From the NCBI GenBank assembly GCA_014218235.1, contig CM024759.1:9068712-9132711 (forward strand): a stretch of 64,000 nucleotides of DNA, in the 5' to 3' direction. Both the position numbers and the translations under genes were made by a program. Positions 57,291 through 64,000 of this stretch are shown one piece after another; positions within the stretch are counted from its first letter, which is position 1, and each line of letters opens with the position of its first letter. The DNA comes from Colocasia esculenta. Lineage: Eukaryota; Streptophyta; Magnoliopsida; Alismatales; Araceae. The notes under the pieces were generated by a model. That model made no database searches. It was not told the origin of the DNA and saw only the letters and a list, made by a program, of their open reading frames with translations.

Positions 57291-58500
57291 GAATCACGGT
57301 CTGCCGTTCTCGGTTCACAGGTCGCCTCCTTTACTGAACTGGTGGGATCCGGGGATCCAGGCGGGGCGATGGACCATTACCTCCGGGGGATGCCCGGGAG
57401 CTCATCATCAGACCGGCGAACATCAAATGGCCAGCAGGAAGGCTGTGTAGCGCTGCTGCTCGGCCTCTGTAAGCAAGGCGCCAATATATAGGACGTGTTC
57501 GGGTCTTCGTCTACCTGGATGGGGATTAAATCTTCAGCAGGGTTCCTCGCTGGTGGAAGGTTGATCGGTCGTTGGAGGGGCTGGATCAGCGAGTGGTTGC
57601 TTGTCCCTTAAAGAGAGGACATAGCAGCGGCGAGACTCGCGCTGACCACCCAGCACTTCGCCACCCCGCTCGGTAGGGAACTTCATCTTCTGATGGAGCG
57701 ACGAAGGTACTGCTTTTATAAGCTCGATCAGACCTCTGCCAAGGATGGCTTTGTATCCAGGCATGTTGTTGATGACTAAGAAGTCAACATCTTGTTCACA
57801 CCCTTGGAGCCGTCCCTAAGGTGATTGGGAGGCGAACCCTTCCCATGGTTGGACCGAAACTCCCGAAAAGCCGAACAAAGGCGAGTTTACAGGGTGAGTT
57901 GGTCGGTTCTCAGCCCATAGGACAAAACAGTCCAAGACAGCCAACATCGGGTGCTTCCATTATCCACCAGAATCTGCGCACATTACGTGGTTGATGGTGG
58001 CCGAAATGACCAAAGCACGATGTGCGGGGTTGTAACCCACAAGATCTTTCGTCCAGAAGGTATATGCCTCCTTGGGCTGTGCGCGTGCAGGCTGGTGGAT
58101 ATGGGGCGCGTCGAGGTGCAGAGGGCCTATCTACGACAGCACTCGCCTTGCGTAGTCGCGTCGGCTTCGAGTGCTTTCCGCCGCCTGCGCCGAAGCCTCC
58201 CGCGATCACGTTGATCTCCTGCCCATTGGGCTCGTTTTTGATCTGCTGCTCGTCGAGTACGCTCTCGGCGTCTGGGGCGCTCTTCATTCCGGCGCACGAA
58301 CCGTCCAAGATAGCCGCGCTTGATAAGGTCTTCGATTTCGTCCTTAAGCTGCGGCACCTCGAAGGTGTCGTGGCCGTGGTCGCGATGAAAGCGACAGTAC
58401 TTGTTCTGATCGCTCTTCCGGGTCGGCGCCTCCTCTATGTCCACCGAACAAATGCTTCGTTCCTGATCTCTGCCGGGATCTTTCGGGTGCTACGGTGAGG
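57291..58500 (-). pseudogene. Tat-element gag C-terminus and protease region, frame-broken
   Basis: Reading leftwards: SDQNKYCRFHRDHGHDT (58410-58360), the zinc-finger-like end of Tat gag, then LKDEIEDLIKRGYLGRFVR. The protease region follows, with INVIAGGFGAGG at about 58215-58180, and then the MPGYKAILGRGLIELIKAV block (57764-57710) that follows the protease core. The reading frame changes repeatedly. A large part of the protease core around 57780-58000 is only partly recognisable. Confidence 0.7.
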
Positions 58501-59730
58501 GGGTGTAGTTTGGTGAATGGGCGCGGCCGACGCGTAGAATCACATTGCGTCGTCCCTTCTTCCCGATCTCGTCGGAACCGTTTTCGGAAGGCCGCTTCTT
58601 ATCCGACTGCCCCCCTGCTCTTCCCTCCGCTGCTAGACTCTCCTCGCAAGCCGCTGGCGCTGTGCGAGCTCGCGAGGTAGCGGGTTTGCTGGCGAGGGTC
58701 CTCTGCAAAATCCATCGCGATTGCCCTGAGGGCGCGAGATGCGAAGCGCCTCTGTTCGGAACCTCTTGACGAAGTCCCAGAGTGCCTCGCCTTTCTTCTG
58801 GCACACGGCCAGGAGAGAAGCCGCCGTTCGCGGCTGCGACCTTCCGCCAAGGAAGTTGTCCCGGAAGGACTTCTTCAGTTGGCGAAGGAGGTGATGCAGG
58901 CCCGCAGGGAGGGTTTTCGAACCAGGCCCTGGCGGTCTCCTTGAGAGTTGCGGGAAGGCCCTGCACTTGGCCGCATCTGATGCTCCATGGAACACCATGT
59001 GCGACTCAAGCCGTGGATGTGGTCGGCCGGGTCGTAGTGCCGTCGTAGGGTGCGATGGTGGGCAGAGGGAGCTTGGAGGAGACCTGAGCTTCCAGGATCT
59101 CCCTACTGAAAGGGGAGCGGAAGTCCAAGTCATCCTCCGCCGGAGCTTTCCCCTCCGCGCGCTGAACCATCGCGTCCACGCGCGCTCGAGGTCGACCACA
59201 CGCCTTAGCGCCTGGCGAGCTCTTGCTCGAGTTGGCGGGGCCCCCTCGTCCAGACGTGTGGGAGTTGCCTCCCACGACTGATCGTGGCGGACAGGGGAAG
59301 GCGACAAAGCGACGGGCGAACGCCCGCGGCGCTCTGGTGCCCGCTCTTCCGACGGAGCTCGGTGGGAACGGCGCGGCAAATCAGCCTGCTGCTCTTGAGG
59401 CACCGGGGGGGGGGGGGCTCGAGAGCGTCGATGCGATGATTCCGCCTGCCGCTCGCGCTGCAGGGAAACTGCCGGGGCCGCTGCTCCTGCCAGCTGAACC
59501 TGCAGGGCGAGGCAGACGCCCGTCAACTACTGCATCTGCCCCCGAAGTTCTGCTACTTCAAGGGCAGTTGCAGGTGCGGCGGCCGCTGGTGCAGGGACGT
59601 CGTGGTTAGCGCCAGCAGGGGCGATGGTGACGTCAATAGGGGTGGATCTCCGGCGAGAGTCCCCTCGCGACTGACGGGATCTCGTCGCCCTGCTCCCCAC
59701 GTTCTGGTATGAGGATCGTCCGCGAGCCAT
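58501..59730 (-). pseudogene. gag: Tat-element gag, frame-broken
   Basis: The start ATG is at 59730 (MARGRSSYQNVG), 32 bp inside the 5' LTR border. The N-terminus is Arg/Ser/Ala-rich and ends at a stop at 59527-59529. The capsid-like part continues in other frames: SHMVFHGASDAAKCRAFP, ATLKETARAWFENP, QLKKSFRDNFLGGRSQPRTA and KKGEALWDFVKRFRTEAL. A G10 run at about 59406 and several indels are the likely causes of the frame loss. Confidence 0.82.
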
Positions 59731-59761
59731 GGCTGCGTCGATTCCCACAGACGGCGCCAAA

Positions 59762-60483
59762 TGTGGTGGTGTAATCCTGTTTGGGCCGGAACCAAACGGG
59801 CCTCCACTAGAGAGAACTGGGAAGACGGACGCCGGTGCGGACGGGAGCCTGCAAGACCAGAAATGAATCAGGGGGCCCGGTGAAGACTGGGGAAACCCTC
59901 CGATGCCTAAGTCAGTCCAGAGCTTGCAAGGCAGGGGGTTTCGGAGTATGAGAGTGTGTTCGCGTAAGAGAGAACGTACCGTTGCATGGTACTGTACCTG
60001 TTCTTTTATAGGCGTTGGTGTCAAGGCCAACGTGCGTAACGTTGGTAGATCGTGCCTGAAAAGGTGCCTTGATGGGTGCGCATAACGGGAGGAGTTATGC
60101 GCTCAGGTGCCCGTTGGGATGCCAGACAGTTCGTGCCTCTTGATGATGGAACGCGTGGCCTGGGGCGGTTATAACCGCAACGTAAGCCAGAGAGCCTGCT
60201 CGGCACCCTCTGGACACACCTTCCGAGCAGGTGACCCACATGGGGCTCGAACGTGCTGTTCGGTGATATCCAGGGTTGTACCACGCAGCAGGATTGACGC
60301 TCCTGTTCGGAAGCCGTCCGCTGATGAGCTCGGCAACGCTCCGCTAGGGGTGACTAGCGCGTGGGCCCCCTTGCATCTAATCCGCACGGAGGCGTGGGAC
60401 CGTACGGGGAGGTCACGTCACAGAGAGAAGGCACTGATGGGCCTTGACGCATTGGGCTTAGGTGGCAGGAAACAGCCACCACA
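59762..60483 (-). repeat. 5' LTR of the Tat-type element
   Basis: 722 bp. Begins tgtggtggtgtaatcc, ends cagccaccaca. Compared with 50194-50913 there are about 30 differences including two single-base gaps. Confidence 0.92.
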
Positions 60484-60488
60484 GTCTT

Positions 60489-61446
60489 AATCGTCCTAAA
60501 TATTTGTGAGTGAGATCTATAAAGATTACATCAACATCTAGATGTATAATAACTATCCACTAAAGAGGCAGATAATAAAGAGTATAAAGAGTGATATGTC
60601 ACCACGTTCCACATAGTTGTGATGAGAGAGTGATCTCTTTCATGTCGGATGGCACGAGAGACCCTGAGCCTTGAGGAGTCTACCCTGTGTGTGGTTCCAT
60701 CCCAGTGCCCTAGGGTCTCCGCAGTCACATTTGTTCGGAGAGGAGGGGGTTTCTTTGCTCCTTAAAGAAGCCCCCGGCCCTCCTCCTCACCTCTATCGTC
60801 GTGCGTGGATGGTTCTCCGTCCAGTAGATGGTCGTTTTGTTCTCCCACCTTGGTGGGAGTTTTGTTCCTCCGTCAAGAGATCTTCTCCTTCCTGATAAAG
60901 AACATCTTTCATTGGTGGTCCGACAAATTTTCGTCAGTTGTTTGGAGGCCGACGTAGTATCTAAATGACATTTCTCTATCTTGTTTGTGTCTATCGTTGT
61001 GTAGGTATGTGTTCTGTTGGTACCGACATTAGACGATTCAATGGAGCATTTGTTGGAGTCGGCATTGGCCGCTCTCGTCTTGCCTCCTCGATTCGATCGT
61101 GTCTCTAGTGAGCTCTCATTCACACTCCCCTGCTTGAGTTCTACAGTTGAAGATTGCATTTCAACTCTTTCCAATTAAGACAAGCTCCTCTCGTGACGTT
61201 CAGATTTGTTGTGGGTTTGCCTCCTCTTGGTGCCTCCTCTATGTTCGTCGATGAGAATTCTCAGTAGCCATGTGCGTCTTATGACTTTTGCTGCAAGTTT
61301 CCCTTGTTCACGTCTTTCAATACACCCCTATTTTCTCCCTCCTTGATCGGAGTTTGATTGTTCCCCTGGTTGGTCTACCGACAGGGTCATCTAGCTGTCA
61401 TTCATTTCTTTGTCTTCAGGTGTTTCTGTTGGGTTGGAGTTTAGTT
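60489..61446. other. Gene-free DNA
   Basis: No gene recognised. The stretch 60650-61440 is pyrimidine-rich and could belong to a LINE 3' UTR together with 61647-61785, which ends in aataaaaagacaacttacattgt and A14. No coding motif supports this. Confidence 0.35.
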
Positions 61447-61455
61447 TTACCATGT

Positions 61456-61637
61456 AGAAAAAGATTTAGTATATTTTTGTATTGCACTTTAAGTGCAATA
61501 TGACTAGATAATAGTCCATGTGACACCTCTCACATGAGGAGTGATAAAGTAGCAATCTAATTGTTAGATGTCATATGAACTATTATCTAGTCATATTACA
61601 CTTTAAATATAATATAAAAATATACTAAATCTTTCTC
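61456..61637. mobile_element. Mutator-type foldback MITE (182 bp)
   Basis: The termini gaaaaagatttagtatattt and (other strand) gagaaagatttagtatattt are nearly perfect inverted repeats of a long hairpin. The 9-bp TSD taccatgta is at 61447-61455 and 61638-61646. The inner arms (agtgcaatatgactagataatagt / actattatctagtcatattacact) match 46932-47114. Confidence 0.88.
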
Positions 61638-61646
61638 TACCATGTA

Positions 61647-63715
61647 AGGACATTCGCGTGGGTGTTGTGTCTTCTCTGGTGAGCGTCTGCTGTCTTCTTC
61701 CAATAAATATGTGCGCTCTATGTTGTCTTTGTATCTGTTTTCTTATGAATAAAAAGACAACTTACATTGTAAAAAAAAAAAAAATATCCGCCGAAAACCA
61801 TAAATCCTTTTCTTTAATCTTTCGTCATTCTTTTTTCTCCGCTTCCTCCAACACACAAGCAGGTCGGAGCCCTCGACATGGTCTAGTGGCGAGGACCCAC
61901 GGCTATCCACGAGCATACCACGCCCAACAAACCCGTGGCCCACGCGCTCCGTTGGGGCGCTGCTGGGCTCGCCCTGCGCCTAGCCATGCTGGACACGAGC
62001 CCACGTGCGTCGACGTGGACGAAGATAGGCGGCCATCTAGATCCCCGCCCCCCGGCCATGTATTGTCCTTATCACCTACAAAGGCCAGTCCCCCAGTGCT
62101 GCATGCAAGCTCGTCTGCCCGTGCCAAGAAAGATCAGAAGAAGATAAAAATGGGGAAATTCTTTAATTTTCTCGTATCTTTTGGCATCCCAACTTGCTCT
62201 GCATGCGGCAGAAGAGGATCGAGGTCACGTTTATTCCTGCTGCAGGACAGGAGGATACGTCCAAGAAAACCTTCGCAGACTCACCAGACCCCCGCCAACC
62301 ACACTTCCTGCTCTCATGATATGTTCGCATGCACCCCACCAACATTCCCCGCATCGGCCGCCACCTAATCCATCCTGTTCACATGCACCGAATAATCCAT
62401 CGTAACTTTTCTCCTGAGATTTTCTGAACTGTGGAACAGAGAATAAGAGTGTTATCAGAATGCATGCATGGGTGCTCGTGGGGTTGATGGATTTCAAAGT
62501 TTGATGGCGAGCTAGCTAGAGATGAGGAGATCGATGGAAGTTAGTCTCTCTCTCTCTCTCTCTCCAGATCCAAGTTGCTTCGAGCCTTAATTTGGGTAGA
62601 GAGGTAGAAGACGTTCAATGCTCACAGGCACGCGAGCAGGGAGTTTCCCATATCCATGTCCATTTCCCCTACCTTCCTGTTTAGTTCTTGAATGGTTTCT
62701 TGACAGGAAAAGAGAGTAGGACAGCAATCTCTCTCCGTGTCTAAGCATTTGAGGGAATTGCAAAAGCGAACTTACTCTTTAATAATGGGACAGGATTATT
62801 GTAGTCAGTTGATCCGATCTTGGAAAGTATGTTTTCAAAAGTTAGTAGGAACAAATTATGGCAGGGAGTACTGAAGCGCATTTCGTTGGGTAGTGCCAGC
62901 GTTGGCATGCTACTTGCCCACTTCGAGGGGAACTTGCATTTCCTTACATATTTTGAAGAATTTCTTTTCCTCGTTAACTTTTTTTTTGATAACGAGGAAA
63001 TCTCGTCTCGTGTGGTTTTGTGGGCTCAAAGATTGATGTTCGTGACTCCAAGAGACTTGACAGCTCCTACTTTCCGTGTCCTGTATTTTTTCCTGATTAA
63101 CTTTCACACAAGAATTGGGATATTTTCGACTAAAACATACAAATATATTTCAAACATACGAGAAATGTAAGCCCCCGAAGTGCTACCTCATCCGTGCAGA
63201 TGAGTAGTTCTTCTGCCCGTCTACACACACAAAGTTCAGGGACCCACACAGGGATAGAACAAATAATTCATTTTCCTATTAATATTTACGTGCACTTGTA
63301 AATTATGATAAAAAGGTGAACTATTATGTACATGGTTGGATGAAAAGGTAATGAATTATTTAGTGAATGGGAAAACCCTCTTTCATTTTCCTACGAAAGA
63401 TTGGATTTTTTATTTTCCAAAAACTTTAAAGAATGCAAACCCCCCCCCCCCTAGTAGAGCAAGGGAAACCAAAAATGTACCAGTAGCCCGCTTATTTCGT
63501 CTTCTTCCCCCCAAATTGCAGGGAAGAAACGGAAAGCACGACTTTTAGGGAGGGCCAAACCATCGAATCAAAAAGATGGCACGGTCTTAACAAGAAAGAA
63601 AAACACTAGGATATCAAATGAGGAAATGCCCAACAGTCATCCAACGATTTTGCAAGTTTTGGGAAACCAAACAATGGAAATCCTCTTCACAGAATGGTTT
63701 TAAATGACACCTCTT

Positions 63716-63746
<31 letters not shown>

Positions 63747-64000
63747 AACACTCTCACCCTCCCCGCATACACCCACACACAGAGTACAAGCTCATCCCTA
63801 TGTGGGCACTTGCTGTTTGGATGAAACGAACATGTTTGGAGCATCAACTTTTTGCCTCAATCATTGTTAACATAGGATTACATCCGCCCGGTGCGTTCGA
63901 GAGGAGTGCCCTTCTCCTGCTCCTGCTACAGGCCTCTGCACCCAAGCACAAAAATAGAGCAGGTAAGATAAGGCACCCCCCAAAGGCCCAGCTGCCACAC
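61647..64000. other. Gene-free intergenic DNA with microsatellites
   Basis: (CT)n at about 62543-62563 and 63713-63735, the latter followed by (CA)n. A-rich tail at 61772-61785. The open frame across 61658-62368 has no motif and runs through the poly-A tract, so I do not call it. Nothing else was recognised. Confidence 0.45.

Larger units (their letters stand above)
50194..60483 (-). mobile_element. Ty3-gypsy retrotransposon, Tat-type, with antisense gene (10,290 bp)
   Basis: The LTRs at 50194-50913 and 59762-60483 both run TGTGGTGG...CCACCACA. The TSD gtctt is at 50189-50193 and 60484-60488. On the minus strand the 5' LTR is followed by tttggcgccgtctgtggg (PBS), gag, PR, RT, RNase H and IN. 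A polypurine tract (gtggggggcaag) precedes the 3' LTR. Between IN and the 3' LTR there is a large plus-strand coding region, the antisense ORF known from Tat/Retand-group elements. The LTRs differ at roughly 30 positions (about 4 percent by eye), and the pol frame is broken. Confidence 0.93.

Noticed and set aside
61860..61900. Box A-like tggtctagtggcgagg as a SINE or tRNA
   Set aside because: No box B within range, no tail and no target duplication.
61658..62368. 236-codon open frame
   Set aside because: It crosses an A14 tract and has no motif, splice logic or compositional support; its overlapping frames are just as open.
1..64000. CRISPR arrays, bacterial operons, Shine-Dalgarno sites
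   Set aside because: Direct repeats here are minisatellites, LTRs or transposon ends; introns, SINEs and plant retroelements show this is plant nuclear DNA.

Overview
This is nuclear DNA from a flowering plant. It has long AT-rich intergenic tracts, GT-AG introns, plant-type LTR retrotransposons (a Ty1-copia and a Ty3-gypsy of the Tat group), RTE and L1 LINEs, a TRIM, Au-type SINEs and many hAT-type DNA transposons. I cannot name the species. Repeated GCTAGCTAGC strings and the Tat element are compatible with a monocot, but this is only a hint.

Layout. 1-7.3 kb: gene-free, with a small hAT-type MITE (60-214), an LTR-like stretch with a TATA box (about 2.2-4.4 kb) and a complete 313-bp TRIM (6073-6385). 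7.37-18.31 kb: a three-level nest. A 5'-truncated RTE LINE is split by a 9.8-kb hAT element (8028-17800), and that element is split inside its BED zinc-finger exon by a second 4.95-kb hAT element in the opposite direction (9227-14176). Each level has its own target site duplication (TSD). 18.36-21 kb: a 123-bp RTE tail with a 25-bp TSD, then an L1 fragment split by a 1.67-kb hAT derivative that itself carries two smaller hAT MITEs and an AT-rich minisatellite. 21.45-23.74 kb: a 2.29-kb solo LTR. 25.2-27.1 kb: an Au-type SINE and a Ds-like internally deleted hAT element.

27.4-29.5 kb holds the only stretch that looks like an ordinary host gene: three terminal exons with phase-1 introns, coding for a conserved-looking protein of unknown function. 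29.5-35.5 kb is intergenic with SINEs and a degenerate foldback element. 35.54-40.93 kb is an apparently intact, young Ty1-copia retrotransposon on the minus strand (1301-residue gag-pol, near-identical LTRs). 41-50 kb is AT-rich intergenic DNA with a foldback cluster, a Mutator-type MITE, a 1.17-kb hAT-type element and an orphan promoter-like segment. 50.19-60.48 kb is a GC-rich Tat-type gypsy element. Its gag-pol is on the minus strand and frame-broken, and it carries a separate, spliced-looking antisense gene on the plus strand. 60.5-64 kb is intergenic with a second Mutator-type MITE.

Most of the window is mobile DNA, and the insertions can be ordered by their nesting. Three hAT families, told apart by their terminal inverted repeats (TIRs), account for eight elements with 8-bp TSDs. 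One family is present as a near-complete transposase-coding copy together with non-autonomous copies of 170, 1479 and 1667 bp.
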